Source: Halococcus hamelinensis 100A6 (lineage in GTDB: Archaea > Halobacteriota > Halobacteria > Halobacteriales > Halococcaceae). From it: DNA of 50,296 nt. This document shows positions 1-7,429 of this stretch, in pieces; within the stretch, counting starts at the first letter, position 1, and every line of letters starts with the position of its first letter. The position numbers and the translations under genes are program-made. Below the pieces are notes generated by a model. It made no database searches, was not told the origin of the DNA, and saw nothing but the letters and a program-made list of their open reading frames with translations. Where the stretch lies: contig NZ_AOMB01000008.1 in NCBI RefSeq assembly GCF_000336675.1, positions 1 through 50,296 on the forward strand, in the 5' to 3' direction.

Positions 1-6
1 CATCAG

Positions 7-25
7 AGATGTGTATAAGAGACAG
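7..25. other. Nextera transposon mosaic-end sequence (artefact)
   Basis: The sequence AGATGTGTATAAGAGACAG is the Tn5/Nextera mosaic end used in library preparation. Its complement occurs at the other end of the window. Bases 1-25 are therefore not genomic, and peptides read through them (ending SYTHL on the minus strand, beginning MCIRDR on the plus strand) are artefacts. Confidence 0.97.
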
Positions 26-104
26 GGTCGCGGGCGATCGCTCGACCGTTCCCCCGGCCCGCGCCGGTCACGAGCGCCGTCCGTCCGCTGAGGTCGGTAT
101 CCAT
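26..104 (-). CDS. Short-chain dehydrogenase/reductase, N-terminal fragment
   Basis: Only the first 26 or so residues are present before the contig end. They begin MDTDLSGRTALVTGAG and contain the TGxxxGxG NAD(P)-binding turn of the SDR Rossmann fold. The start is the ATG complementary to 102-104. The gene is divergent from a second SDR at 202, about 97 bp away, so the two probably share a promoter region. Substrate cannot be predicted. Everything downstream of the first glycine-rich loop is lost, and the apparent stop lies in adapter sequence. Confidence 0.75.
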
Positions 105-201
105 GTTCCTCTCGGGATGGCATCCCGTCGCCATTGGTCCTTTCGAACCCACGATCCCGAACGGTCGATGGCTATTTGCGATGGGCCATCGAACCGCAAC
201 T

Positions 202-978
202 ATGTCAGTGCTGGACGAGTTCTCGCTGGAGGGACAGCGCGCGGTCGTCACGGGTGCCGGTCGCGGGCTCGGCAACGTCATGGCGACCGCCTACGCCGAG
301 GCGGGTGCCGACGTCGCCATCGTCGACGTGGATGCTGAAACCGCCGAGCAGGCCGCCGACGAGATCGCCGAGCTGGGCGTCGAAACCACGTCGGTCACGG
401 CCGACGTCAGTGACGAGGCCGAGGTCGAAGCGATGACCGAGACCGTCGTCGACCGGCTGGGCGGGATCGATATCCTGCTCAACAACGCCGGCATCGTCTC
501 GAACACCCCCGCCGAGGAGATGCCGGTCGACGAGTGGCAGGCGACGATGGACGTCAACCTCACCGGGGTGTTCCTCTGTTCGAAACACGTCGGTCGACAC
601 ATGCTGGAGCGAGGGTCGGGGACCATCGTCAACATCTCCTCGATGTCGGGGCTCGTCGCGAATCACCCCCAGCCCCAGATCGCCTACAACGCCTCGAAGG
701 CCGGCGTGATAATGGTGACCCGCTCGCTCGCCTCCGAGTGGGGGGATCGCGGGGTTCGAGTCAACTCCATCGCGCCGGGCTACATGAGAACCGACCTCGT
801 CGAGGACGTCCTCGAAGAGGACCCGGAGATGGCCGAGACCTGGCGGGAGTACACCCCGATGGGACGGCTCGGCAAGCCAACGGAGCTCGGTCCGGTCGCG
901 GTGTTCCTCGCGAGCGAGGCGTCCTCGTTCATGAACGGGGAGATAGTCTCGTTCGACGGCGGCTACACCGTCCGCTGA
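202..978 (+). CDS. Short-chain dehydrogenase/reductase (SDR family)
   Basis: A 258-residue classical SDR oxidoreductase. The cofactor loop TGAGRGLG is at residues 17-24, NNAG at 94-97, and the catalytic triad is Ser149, Tyr162 and Lys166 (YNASK). A VNSIAPGYMRT segment follows, as in 3-oxoacyl-ACP reductase or sugar dehydrogenase types. An in-frame start exists at 103, but the conserved N-terminus (MSVLDEFSLEGQ) begins at the ATG at 202. The gene sits between a divergent partial SDR and an IclR regulator in the same direction 103 bp downstream. That context suggests a small catabolic locus for a sugar, sugar acid or other hydroxy compound (inference). The family does not fix the substrate. Confidence 0.9.
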   Translation: MSVLDEFSLEGQRAVVTGAGRGLGNVMATAYAEAGADVAIVDVDAETAEQAADEIAELGVETTSVTADVSDEAEVEAMTETVVDRLGGIDILLNNAGIVSNTPAEEMPVDEWQATMDVNLTGVFLCSKHVGRHMLERGSGTIVNISSMSGLVANHPQPQIAYNASKAGVIMVTRSLASEWGDRGVRVNSIAPGYMRTDLVEDVLEEDPEMAETWREYTPMGRLGKPTELGPVAVFLASEASSFMNGEIVSFDGGYTVR

Positions 979-1081
979 ACGAGTTCGGTCGTCGGGAAGC
1001 ACGCCGACATTCACCGACGGGACTCGACGGTCCACGTAGCCGAGCGAGGGATTCATCTCTGCAGAATACGGTACCAGTAGT

Positions 1082-1846
1082 ATGGGAAAGCAAGCCCGAT
1101 ACGCGGTGAAGTCGGTCGAGACCGCGTTCAGGATCGTCGACGCCCTCAAGACGCTGAACGGGGCCGGCGTCTCCGAACTGGCGGCCCACCTCGATATCCC
1201 GAAGAGCACGGTTCACAACTACCTGAGCACGCTGGTCCAAGAGGAGTTCGTGGTGAAGGAGGGGTCGTCCTATCGAGTCGGTATCCAGTTCCTCGAATAC
1301 GGGGCCTACGCCCGCTCTGAGCTCGATATCTACGAGATCGCGAAGCCCGAAACCGACCGACTCGCCGAATCGACGGGCGAGCTGGCGAACCTGATGGTCG
1401 AAGAGCACGGCCGCGGGTCCTACCTCTATCGGGCGCGCGGGGAGGACGCGGTCCAAGTCGAAGCCCACGTCGGAACGCGGGTACCGCTCCACACCACGGC
1501 GCTCGGTAAGGCGATCCTGGCCTACCTTCCGCCCGAACGCGTCGATGCGATCGTCGACCAGCACGGCCTGGCACCGGCGACCTCGCGGACGGTCACCGAC
1601 CGCGACGAGCTCGACGACGAACTGGCGGAGATACGCGAGGCGGGCGTCGCGTTCGACGACGAGGAACGCCTCGCGGGGCTCCACTGTGTCGCCGCCCCGA
1701 TCCTGAGCACGGACGACCGGATCCTGGGTGCGCTGAGCGTCTCCGGCCCCTCGAACCGGATCCAGGACGAGCGCTTCACCGAGGAGCTCCCGCGGAAGGT
1801 GCTGGAGACGGTCAACGTCATCGAGCTCAACGTCACGTACTCGTAG
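1082..1846 (+). CDS. IclR family transcriptional regulator
   Basis: A 254-residue IclR-type regulator. The winged helix-turn-helix spans roughly residues 12-68 (SVETAFRIVDAL, then the recognition helix around IPKSTVHNYLSTL). A GAF-like effector-binding domain fills residues 75-254, with the family segment HTTALGKAILAYLP and a C-terminal SVSGP. In haloarchaea IclR proteins often control sugar or aromatic catabolic genes. The SDR genes just upstream are the obvious candidate targets (inference). The start follows a leader with no Shine-Dalgarno sequence, consistent with leaderless or re-initiated translation. Confidence 0.93.
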   Translation: MGKQARYAVKSVETAFRIVDALKTLNGAGVSELAAHLDIPKSTVHNYLSTLVQEEFVVKEGSSYRVGIQFLEYGAYARSELDIYEIAKPETDRLAESTGELANLMVEEHGRGSYLYRARGEDAVQVEAHVGTRVPLHTTALGKAILAYLPPERVDAIVDQHGLAPATSRTVTDRDELDDELAEIREAGVAFDDEERLAGLHCVAAPILSTDDRILGALSVSGPSNRIQDERFTEELPRKVLETVNVIELNVTYS

Positions 1847-2062
1847 GCCGGGTCGAGGAGTGTGGAGAGTCGATTCGCCTCCAACGAGTTTTACCCTGCG
1901 AGCTGCGCTGTGTGCTTTTCGAGCGGGATTCGAGGAGTAGCTTCCGAGAGCCGGAGCTCCCGTCGATCCGTCGTCGGGATCGTTCGATACCTGATTTCGT
2001 ATCGCGATATGGGGTTTATAGGAGTGGTCTGAATGCGGTCTATTCGTCCAGATCGCCGAACT

Positions 2063-2434
2063 TCAGCGCTCGCGCCGGCCCCGGAGTCGCTTGGGGTCGG
2101 TGGTCGGTCGGGAGACGAAGCCGAGCGCGTCGTAGAAGGGCCGAACCCGGCGGTCGAACTCGACGACGAGCGGTCCGTCGACGGCGTCCGCTGCGGCGTT
2201 GACCAGCCGAGTGCCGACACCCTGGCCGCGACGGGACCGCCGAACCGCGATGGCGTCTATCTCGCCATCGGCGAGGACGCACGCCCCGAGGACCCGACTC
2301 TCGACCGTCGCGACCAGCACCCGCCCGTCCTCGATCCGCTCGCCGACCCGGTCGGCGTCCGCCGCAAGCAACGCGCCGTCGAGCACGCCCATCACGTCGG
2401 GGAGTTCCGCGGGGCGGGCGGGGCGAACCTCCAT
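2063..2434 (-). CDS. GNAT family N-acetyltransferase
   Basis: A 123-residue acetyl-CoA-dependent acyltransferase domain. The pyrophosphate-binding motif A is RRSRRGQGVGTRLV (Q/R-x-x-G-x-G), preceded by the beta-4 strand IDAIAV, and a FYDALGF segment lies near the C-terminus. It begins 3 nt after the samp2 stop, so the two are almost certainly co-transcribed. I recall the same pair next to rfcA in Haloferax. The acceptor is unknown. A link to SAMP modification or lysine acetylation is only a contextual guess. Confidence 0.9.
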   Translation of the reverse strand: MEVRPARPAELPDVMGVLDGALLAADADRVGERIEDGRVLVATVESRVLGACVLADGEIDAIAVRRSRRGQGVGTRLVNAAADAVDGPLVVEFDRRVRPFYDALGFVSRPTTDPKRLRGRRER

Positions 2435-2437
2435 CCC

Positions 2438-2635
2438 TCACCCACCCTTGACGAGCCGAAGCACCCGGACCGAGTCGGCCTCGACGGTGCCGTCGTCGGG
2501 CACCGGTCGGTCGTCGACCAGCACCGTGGCCTCGTGGCGATTCAGTCCGACGGCGGCGAGCAGGTCGGCGTAGGTATCCCGGTCGTCGAGGGTTATCTCG
2601 TGGGTGTCACCGCCGACGACGTCGACCCGAACCAT
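2438..2635 (-). CDS. samp2: Ubiquitin-like small archaeal modifier protein SAMP2
   Basis: A 65-residue beta-grasp protein ending in the diglycine tail RLVKGG. The sequence (TYADLLAAVGL, HEATVLVDDRPVP, VRVLRLVKGG) closely matches my memory of Haloferax SAMP2. Family knowledge: after adenylation by the E1-like UbaA it forms isopeptide bonds to lysines of target proteins. It also supplies thiocarboxylate sulfur for tRNA 2-thiouridine. No E1 gene lies in this window. The gene is divergent from rfcA with an 88-bp shared upstream region. Confidence 0.95.
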   Translation of the reverse strand: MVRVDVVGGDTHEITLDDRDTYADLLAAVGLNRHEATVLVDDRPVPDDGTVEADSVRVLRLVKGG

Positions 2636-2694
2636 ACCCGTGTCTGAGGACGGGCGGGCTTGAGGCTGTCGAGCGGCGGTGACGTCTCGGGTGG

Positions 2695-2700
2695 CTTAAG
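2695..2700 (+). promoter_or_regulatory. TATA-like box of rfcA
   Basis: CTTAAG lies 24-29 nt upstream of the rfcA ATG, the spacing expected for a leaderless haloarchaeal transcript. It is the only AT-rich hexamer in the 88-bp divergent region. Confidence 0.5.
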
Positions 2701-2723
2701 GGTGGCCCGGCCGTCCCCCTCGC

Positions 2724-3695
2724 ATGAGCGAGGCCGAAGCCCGTGGCCGGGGCGAGATCTGGATCGAGAAGTACCGCCCGCAGCGGCTCTCGGCGGTCGC
2801 CGGCCACGCGGACATCGTGGGTCGGCTCGAAAGCTACGTCGCCCAGGACGACCTCCCACACCTCCTGTTCACCGGACCGGCGGGGGTTGGAAAGACCACC
2901 TCCGCGATGGCGATCGCCCGCGAGGTCTACGGCGACGACTGGCGCGAGAACTTCCTCGAACTCAACGCGAGCGACGAGCGCGGGATCGACGTGGTGCGCG
3001 ACCGGATCAAGAACTTCGCGCGCGCGAGCTTCGGCGGCTACGACTACCGGATCATCTTCCTCGACGAGGCCGACGCGCTCACGAGCGACGCGCAGTCGGC
3101 GCTCCGCCGGACGATGGAGCAGTTCGCGAACAACACCCGCTTCATCCTCTCGTGTAACTACTCGAATCAGATCATCGACCCGATCCAGTCGCGGTGTGCG
3201 GTGTTCCGGTTCGGGCCGCTCGACGGGGACTCGGTTGCGGAGTACGTCCGCCGGATCGCCGAGGAGGAGGGTATCGAAATCACCGAGGACGGCATCGACG
3301 CGCTGGTCTACGCCGCCGACGGCGACATGCGAAAGGCGATCAACGGATTGCAGGCCGCCGCGACCACGGGCGAGACGGTCGACGAGGAGGCCGTCTACGC
3401 GATCACGGCCGCGGTCCGCCCCGAGCAGATAGAGACGATGGTGACGACAGCGCTCGACGGCGACTTCACGGCGGCGCGCGCCAAGCTCGACGACCTCCTC
3501 ACCGAGGCGGGGCTGGGCGGGGGCGACGTCATCGACCAGCTCCACCGCTCGGCGTGGTCGTTCGACCTCGACGACCGCGCCACCGTCCGATTGCTCGAAC
3601 GCGTTGGCGAGACTGACTACCGTATTAGCCAGGGCGCGAACGAGCGCCTCCAGCTCGAAGCCCTGCTCGCGGCGCTCGCGCTCGAAGCCGAGTAG
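2724..3695 (+). CDS. rfcA: Replication factor C small subunit (clamp loader)
   Basis: A 323-residue AAA+ ATPase, the small subunit of the archaeal clamp loader that opens PCNA and loads it on primed DNA. Walker A is GPAGVGKTT at residues 51-59, Walker B IIFLDEAD at 110-117, sensor-1 [10 protein letters not shown] near 141-150, and the SRC arginine-finger motif at 156-158. An alpha-helical collar follows. Length is typical for an intein-free RfcS. Inteins are common in haloarchaeal rfc genes and none is present here. It is one of several replication genes in this window. Confidence 0.97.
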   Translation: MSEAEARGRGEIWIEKYRPQRLSAVAGHADIVGRLESYVAQDDLPHLLFTGPAGVGKTTSAMAIAREVYGDDWRENFLELNASDERGIDVVRDRIKNFARASFGGYDYRIIFLDEADALTSDAQSALRRTMEQFANNTRFILSCNYSNQIIDPIQSRCAVFRFGPLDGDSVAEYVRRIAEEEGIEITEDGIDALVYAADGDMRKAINGLQAAATTGETVDEEAVYAITAAVRPEQIETMVTTALDGDFTAARAKLDDLLTEAGLGGGDVIDQLHRSAWSFDLDDRATVRLLERVGETDYRISQGANERLQLEALLAALALEAE

Positions 3696-3707
3696 GTCAG
3701 TAGTAGT

Positions 3708-4283
3708 TCACTCGCCGTTTTCGGCCGCGGTCTCGACGCCCTCGTCGCTCACTGCGACCCCGGCCGCACAGACCCGGTGTTCGAAGTCGACCTCGTAGGC
3801 CGTCCGTGCCGCCCCCTCGGCGGTGTCGGCAGCGAAATCGAACGATTCCGGACTGTCCTTCTCGTAGGTCGCCACGAGCGTCGGCTCGGTGACGCGTTCG
3901 ACGACGAGCGCGTCGCGGCGGACGGTCCCGATGTAGCTCTCCTCAGCGCCGACGACGCCGGCCACGCGGGGAGTGTCGTAGTCGTCCTTCTCGAAGTCGA
4001 GCGCGAGCAGCGAGAGCGCGAGCGCGTCACGCGCGGGGTAGCCGAGCGCGAGCTTTTCGGCGATGGGGTCCGTGTGCGAGCCGTTGCCGACGACGACCCC
4101 CGACTCGGTGGGTCGCACGCAGTTGTAGGAGACGTAGGGGTTGTCGGTTTCTTCGGCCTCGCTGGTGGGGACGACGGTGAGGTCCCTCTCGCGCTCGATG
4201 ACCTTTCGGTTGGGGAACGACCGCGAGGAGACCCGGTAGGCCCCGATTCCAGGACCGACGACGACGAAGCGCCCGATGTACAT
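3708..4283 (-). CDS. purO: IMP cyclohydrolase, archaeal PurO type
   Basis: A 191-residue protein beginning [10 protein letters not shown] with the family features [21 protein letters not shown] and [10 protein letters not shown]. PurO closes FAICAR to IMP, the last step of de novo purine synthesis. It replaces the cyclohydrolase half of bacterial PurH. Length and start are typical. It converges on rfcA, with 12 bp between the stop codons. No other purine gene is nearby. Confidence 0.95.
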   Translation of the reverse strand: MYIGRFVVVGPGIGAYRVSSRSFPNRKVIERERDLTVVPTSEAEETDNPYVSYNCVRPTESGVVVGNGSHTDPIAEKLALGYPARDALALSLLALDFEKDDYDTPRVAGVVGAEESYIGTVRRDALVVERVTEPTLVATYEKDSPESFDFAADTAEGAARTAYEVDFEHRVCAAGVAVSDEGVETAAENGE

Positions 4284-4332
4284 GGTCGCGTTCGGGGGGT
4301 CGGGTGCAAGTAGCCATCGAAGTAAGAGGAGG

Positions 4333-4539
4333 CTACCGGCTGCGTCGGGCGAGCGCGACGATGACGAGGGTCGAAGCCGGAAGGGCGGCGTTCAGGACGA
4401 CCACCGGTTCGGTCGCGTTCGCCACGGCGAACGAGGCGAGGTCGTCGAGCCTGCTCGGCAGTACGGTGGCCGTACCGAGGAGGAAGACGAACCCGAGATA
4501 CGCGACGACCGCCCCGCCGACGAGTCGAAGCGTGTCCAT
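4333..4539 (-). CDS. Small two-helix membrane protein of unknown function
   Basis: A 68-residue protein starting [17 protein letters not shown] hydrophobic helix spans about residues 5-27 and a second about 45-63, and it ends ARRSR. An upstream in-frame start at 4674 would add 45 residues that look non-coding and would overlap the tRNA gene, so 4539 is chosen. I do not recognise a family. The gene follows the same strand direction as purO, 49 bp upstream of the purO start, so they could share a transcript. Confidence 0.65.
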   Translation of the reverse strand: MDTLRLVGGAVVAYLGFVFLLGTATVLPSRLDDLASFAVANATEPVVVLNAALPASTLVIVALARRSR

Positions 4540-4666
4540 CGTCCGTTCTCGCGCTGCCGGACGGACGATTCTACGGCGTTTCGACGGTGATTTCGTCGGG
4601 GGTTGAGCGTGGGTTCTCGGTCGCTTCCAACAAGGATAAGTAGCGACTCGCACAAGTGGCGGGTAC

Positions 4667-4739
4667 AGTCCCATGGGGTAGTGGCCAATCCTGAAGCCTT
4701 CTGGGGGCTTCGACCCAGGTTCGAATCCTGGTGGGACTA
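4667..4739 (+). tRNA. tRNA-Gln (anticodon CTG)
   Basis: A 73-nt cloverleaf. The acceptor stem AGTCCCA/TGGGACT is at 4667-4673 and 4732-4738, with discriminator A at 4739. The anticodon stem AAGCC/GGCTT encloses loop TTCTGGG, putting anticodon CTG at 4701-4703. The T arm is CCAGG-TTCGAAT-CCTGG. No CCA is encoded and no intron interrupts the anticodon arm. In archaea this tRNA is normally charged with glutamate and then amidated by GatDE. The anticodon decodes CAG, the favoured Gln codon in a GC-rich genome. Confidence 0.95.
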
Positions 4740-4745
4740 TTCAGA

Positions 4746-4750
4746 TTTTT
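4746..4750 (+). terminator. T-run terminator after tRNA-Gln
   Basis: A run of five T lies 6 nt beyond the tRNA 3' end. Short oligo-T tracts are the usual archaeal intrinsic termination signal for tRNA genes. Confidence 0.5.
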
Positions 4751-4842
4751 CGCGTAGTTTAGACGGATAACAGCGGCATTCGATGAAATTTCGTACGGAT
4801 AGCAGTGCTCGGGTGTGGATCCGATATAGGGGAGCGTCGGTC

Positions 4843-5205
4843 TCAGCTGACGGAGCCGCCGATCGCGCCACCGACCGCGCTCGGGATCGCGGTGAGGAAC
4901 GCGATCAGGACGCCGACGGCCAGGACACCGCCGCCGAACAGCGCCCCGAGTCCCGAGGAGCCGAAGGCGAAGCCGAGCAGTGAGACCGCGATACCCGCGA
5001 GGACCGCGACGATGATCCCGCCGAGAGCGCCGGAGAGCAGCGAGTGCCACGCGCCGTCCCTGGCACCGTCGTTGGTGAGATACGCCGAGATGAGACCCGC
5101 GAGGAACCCGGCGATGATGGTCCCGAGCCCGGGGAGCGCGAACGCGACGACCCCGAACACGACCTGGAAACCGAACCCGATACCGACGGAGCGCCAATCA
5201 GTCAT
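4843..5205 (-). CDS. DUF5518-type membrane protein
   Basis: A 120-residue protein starting MTDWRSVGIGFGFQ. It has about four glycine- and alanine-rich hydrophobic segments (near residues 7-30, 50-72, 75-90 and 95-115) and ends GGAIGGSVS. The pattern resembles the haloarchaeal DUF5518 family, whose function is unknown. The longer reading from 5301 adds 32 residues of polar, low-quality sequence, so the ATG at 5203-5205 is chosen. It runs on the minus strand, as does the NRAMP-like gene upstream, but 110 bp separates them. Confidence 0.8.
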   Translation of the reverse strand: MTDWRSVGIGFGFQVVFGVVAFALPGLGTIIAGFLAGLISAYLTNDGARDGAWHSLLSGALGGIIVAVLAGIAVSLLGFAFGSSGLGALFGGGVLAVGVLIAFLTAIPSAVGGAIGGSVS

Positions 5206-5315
5206 GAACACTCGATACACACGGCCGGGCACTGAAACCGGTACGGCTTGCGAGATCCGCACCCATCGCGGTTGAGTGCCTTCCCGCGCGAGGTTCAGCA
5301 TTGAGAGGGCCGGTT

Positions 5316-6569
5316 CTACAGGAGAAGGCTACCCAGTTCGTTCACCAGCAGCGCGATGAACAGCAGGGCACTGACGACCAGCAGCGAGTTGAACACCGGG
5401 CCGTTCCTGTCGGCCGGGTTGACCCGGTCCGAGTTGAGGAGGACCAGCAGCGAGATGGCGAGGAACGGCATGAAGACCGCCCCGAGCGCGCCGTAGACGA
5501 TGATGATGAAGACCGGCTGGCCGAGGAAGTAGAGCAGCATCGGCGGGAACGTCAGCCAGAGCACGTAGAACTTGTACGCGGGGGTGCGCCGGAGTTCCGA
5601 TTCGATCTCCGCGTGGTCGTCGATATCGCCGGTGAACCGACCGACGAAGTCGGCGAAGAGGTACGAGACGCCGTGCCAGGTCCCGAGCACGGAGGTGAAC
5701 GAGGCGGCCCAGAAGCCGATCAGGAAGGCGTACCGGAGGGCGGGGTGGAGCTGGTTGCCGAGGTTGGCGGCGAGCGTCAGGAGGCCGTCCTCGCCGGAGA
5801 CCGAGGCCCCGGTGCCGTAGAGCAGCGCCGCGCTCATGATTATCAGCGCGATCACGAAGATCCCGGTGATGATGTAGGCGGAAGCCGCGTCGCGGCGCAT
5901 GACGGGGATGTAGCGCGAGCCCGTCCACTCCTTCTCGCTGAGCCAGTAGCCGTAGGAGGCCATGGTGATCGTACCGCCGGTGCCGCCGATCAGCCCGAGG
6001 GCGTAGATCGTCGAACCCTCGGGGAGGGCGGGGAGCCCGGTCGCGATGATGTCGCCGAGCTGCGGGAGGACGAAGACCGCAGCGCCGACGACGGTGACCA
6101 CCATCAGCGAGATGAAGACGGTGATGATGTCCTCGAAGACCTCGTAGCGGTTGGCGAGCACGAGAACCGCGCCCGCGATGGGATGGACGACGACGTAGAC
6201 CCAGAAGGGGACGGCCGGGAAGAGGGCGTTCGCGGCCAGCGCACAGGACGAGCTCGCGGCGGCCCCGTAGACGAACCCCCAGAGGAGGGAGTAGCCGCCG
6301 AAGAAGCCGCTCGCCCACCGCCCCAACGAGTGGATCCCCTCGATGATCGTCCGGTCGGTCGCGAGGTGGTAGCGCCCGACCCCCTCGTTGAGTGCGAACT
6401 TGAGGACGATCCCGATGAGGACGGCCCAGACGAAGTTCAGTCCGTACCGGCTCCCGGCGACGAGTCCGGCGGCGAGGTCTCCGGCACCCACGCCGGTGGC
6501 GGCCACGAGCAGCCCGGGACCGAGCAGTGACCACTCCGGGTCGTCGCTCGGGTCGTCGTGTGCGGTCAT
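5316..6569 (-). CDS. NRAMP-family transporter lacking the canonical metal motifs
   Basis: A 417-residue integral membrane protein with about 11 hydrophobic helices and the NRAMP framework (GPGLLVAATGVGAGD in helix 1, GIVLKFALNEGVGRY in helix 2). In classical NRAMP proteins helix 1 carries DPGN and helix 6 carries MPH, which bind Mn2+ or Fe2+. Here the helix-1 motif reads VGAGD and helix 6 reads TITMASYGYW. The metal site is therefore not standard and the substrate is open: another cation such as Mg2+, or not a metal. A TATA-like box lies 24-30 nt upstream. The ATG complementary to 6567-6569 is chosen over the upstream start at 6707. Confidence 0.85.
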   Translation of the reverse strand: MTAHDDPSDDPEWSLLGPGLLVAATGVGAGDLAAGLVAGSRYGLNFVWAVLIGIVLKFALNEGVGRYHLATDRTIIEGIHSLGRWASGFFGGYSLLWGFVYGAAASSSCALAANALFPAVPFWVYVVVHPIAGAVLVLANRYEVFEDIITVFISLMVVTVVGAAVFVLPQLGDIIATGLPALPEGSTIYALGLIGGTGGTITMASYGYWLSEKEWTGSRYIPVMRRDAASAYIITGIFVIALIIMSAALLYGTGASVSGEDGLLTLAANLGNQLHPALRYAFLIGFWAASFTSVLGTWHGVSYLFADFVGRFTGDIDDHAEIESELRRTPAYKFYVLWLTFPPMLLYFLGQPVFIIIVYGALGAVFMPFLAISLLVLLNSDRVNPADRNGPVFNSLLVVSALLFIALLVNELGSLLL

Positions 6570-6592
6570 TCGAGGGGATATTCGGGCGGGGT

Positions 6593-6599
6593 GTATAAG
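6593..6599 (-). promoter_or_regulatory. TATA-like box of the NRAMP-family gene
   Basis: On the minus strand CCTTATA lies 24-30 nt before the ATG, fitting a leaderless haloarchaeal promoter. Confidence 0.5.
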
Positions 6600-6715
6600 G
6601 TATCCTGTGGCTACCCGGAAAGTGTCGCGGTCGTCGAGGTCGAACGGCGGGCCGAGCGCCGTCCGTCGGCGACCGTTCCGGTGGGAAGCCACGGTCCGTC
6701 GCCACACGGATCGGT

Positions 6716-6732
6716 CATGTTTATTTTACATG
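6716..6732 (+). promoter_or_regulatory. Dyad enclosing the TATA box of the first zinc microprotein
   Basis: CATGTTTATTTTACATG is an inverted repeat (CATGT/ACATG) whose 7-nt centre is the TATA-like element. The AT-rich core is 22-30 nt upstream of the ATG at 6750. A protein bound to this dyad would block TBP access, so it is a plausible operator. Confidence 0.55.
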
Positions 6733-6749
6733 ACGACGCACGCCGGGAT

Positions 6750-6917
6750 ATGGACTGTCCGCTGTGTGGGACCGGGCTTCCGGCGGCCCGTCCCGGGTAT
6801 CGTATCGCGCTCAGGGTGAGCGACGGGACGCGTTCGGCGGCATCCGACGACGGAACGGTCGGCCCCGTCCCCCTCTGTGAGGACTGCTGGAGGGGGATCG
6901 AGGCGGACCTCTCGTGA
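6750..6917 (+). CDS. Zinc-finger microprotein (CPLCG/CEDCW), copy 1 of 3
   Basis: A 55-residue protein starting MDCPLCGTGL, with a first CxxC knuckle at residues 3-6 and a second (CEDC) near 43-46. The two pairs could bind one Zn2+. The middle is polar (RVSDGTRSAASDDG). Longer in-frame readings cross the promoter region and are rejected. Small proteins with two CPxCG-type knuckles are a known abundant class in haloarchaea, with roles in regulation, motility and biofilm in a few cases. The target of this one is unknown. It resembles the next gene in both knuckles. Confidence 0.8.
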   Translation: MDCPLCGTGLPAARPGYRIALRVSDGTRSAASDDGTVGPVPLCEDCWRGIEADLS

Positions 6918-6950
6918 GGACGAACGGAAACGGGCTTCGAATACTGAGAC

Positions 6951-6958
6951 TTTATTAA
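6951..6958 (+). promoter_or_regulatory. TATA-like box of the second zinc microprotein
   Basis: TTTATTAA lies 23-30 nt upstream of the ATG at 6981, consistent with a leaderless transcript separate from the first microprotein gene. Confidence 0.55.
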
Positions 6959-6980
6959 GGGGGCTCTCCCCAGGCGAGGC

Positions 6981-7127
6981 ATGGATTGCCCGCTCTGTGG
7001 CACGGTCCTCTCTGAAGAACAACCGCACTATTATATCACGCTCAGCGACGGCGAGAGTACGGCGGACGAACAGGACGTCCGGGTCTGCGAGGAGTGCTGG
7101 GAGCGGTATCGAACGGCGCTGTTCTGA
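6981..7127 (+). CDS. Zinc-finger microprotein (CPLCG/CEECW), copy 2 of 3
   Basis: A 48-residue protein starting MDCPLCGTVL and containing YYITLSDGES and VRVCEECWERY. Both CxxC pairs and the tryptophan after the second pair match the gene at 6750 (MDCPLCGTGL and CEDCW), so the two are tandem paralogues. It has its own TATA-like box. No Shine-Dalgarno sequence precedes the start. Function is unknown; a single zinc site is expected from the four cysteines. Confidence 0.8.
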   Translation: MDCPLCGTVLSEEQPHYYITLSDGESTADEQDVRVCEECWERYRTALF

Positions 7128-7216
7128 CGAACGATCGAGTCGGCGGAGTCGATGTGCGGTGGGTCGCCCGATGAGACCCGGTCGGTGGAACCGTCGCTGG
7201 TGTTGCAAGCAGAAGG

Positions 7217-7223
7217 CTATACC
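7217..7223 (+). promoter_or_regulatory. TATA-like box of the third zinc microprotein
   Basis: CTATACC lies 24-30 nt upstream of the ATG at 7247, the same geometry as for the two preceding microprotein genes. Confidence 0.45.
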
Positions 7224-7246
7224 GGGTGTGAGGCGTACACACGCCG

Positions 7247-7417
7247 ATGAGATCGCTCGATGGCTCCGGGACGGACGACCGTCGGTCCGTTCGGGAGTGG
7301 ATCACGTGCCCCTACTGTGAGAACCGCGACGTGGACATCGAGATATGGAACGCGGAGCAGGTGGTCTTCGACTGCGAACAGTGCAACAGCACGGCCACGT
7401 TCTCCGTCGGGGAGTGA
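7247..7417 (+). CDS. Zinc-ribbon microprotein (CPYC/CEQC), copy 3 of 3
   Basis: A 56-residue protein with a charged N-terminus (MRSLDGSGTDDRRSVREW). It then has a compact zinc ribbon: CPYC near residues 21-24, a strand DVDIEIWNAEQVVFD, and CEQC near 43-46. Spacing between the knuckles is shorter than in the two upstream microproteins, so it is related by architecture rather than close paralogy. It converges on the aldo/keto reductase with 12 bp between stop codons. Function unknown. Confidence 0.75.
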   Translation: MRSLDGSGTDDRRSVREWITCPYCENRDVDIEIWNAEQVVFDCEQCNSTATFSVGE

Positions 7418-7429
7418 GCGGTCCGCAGG

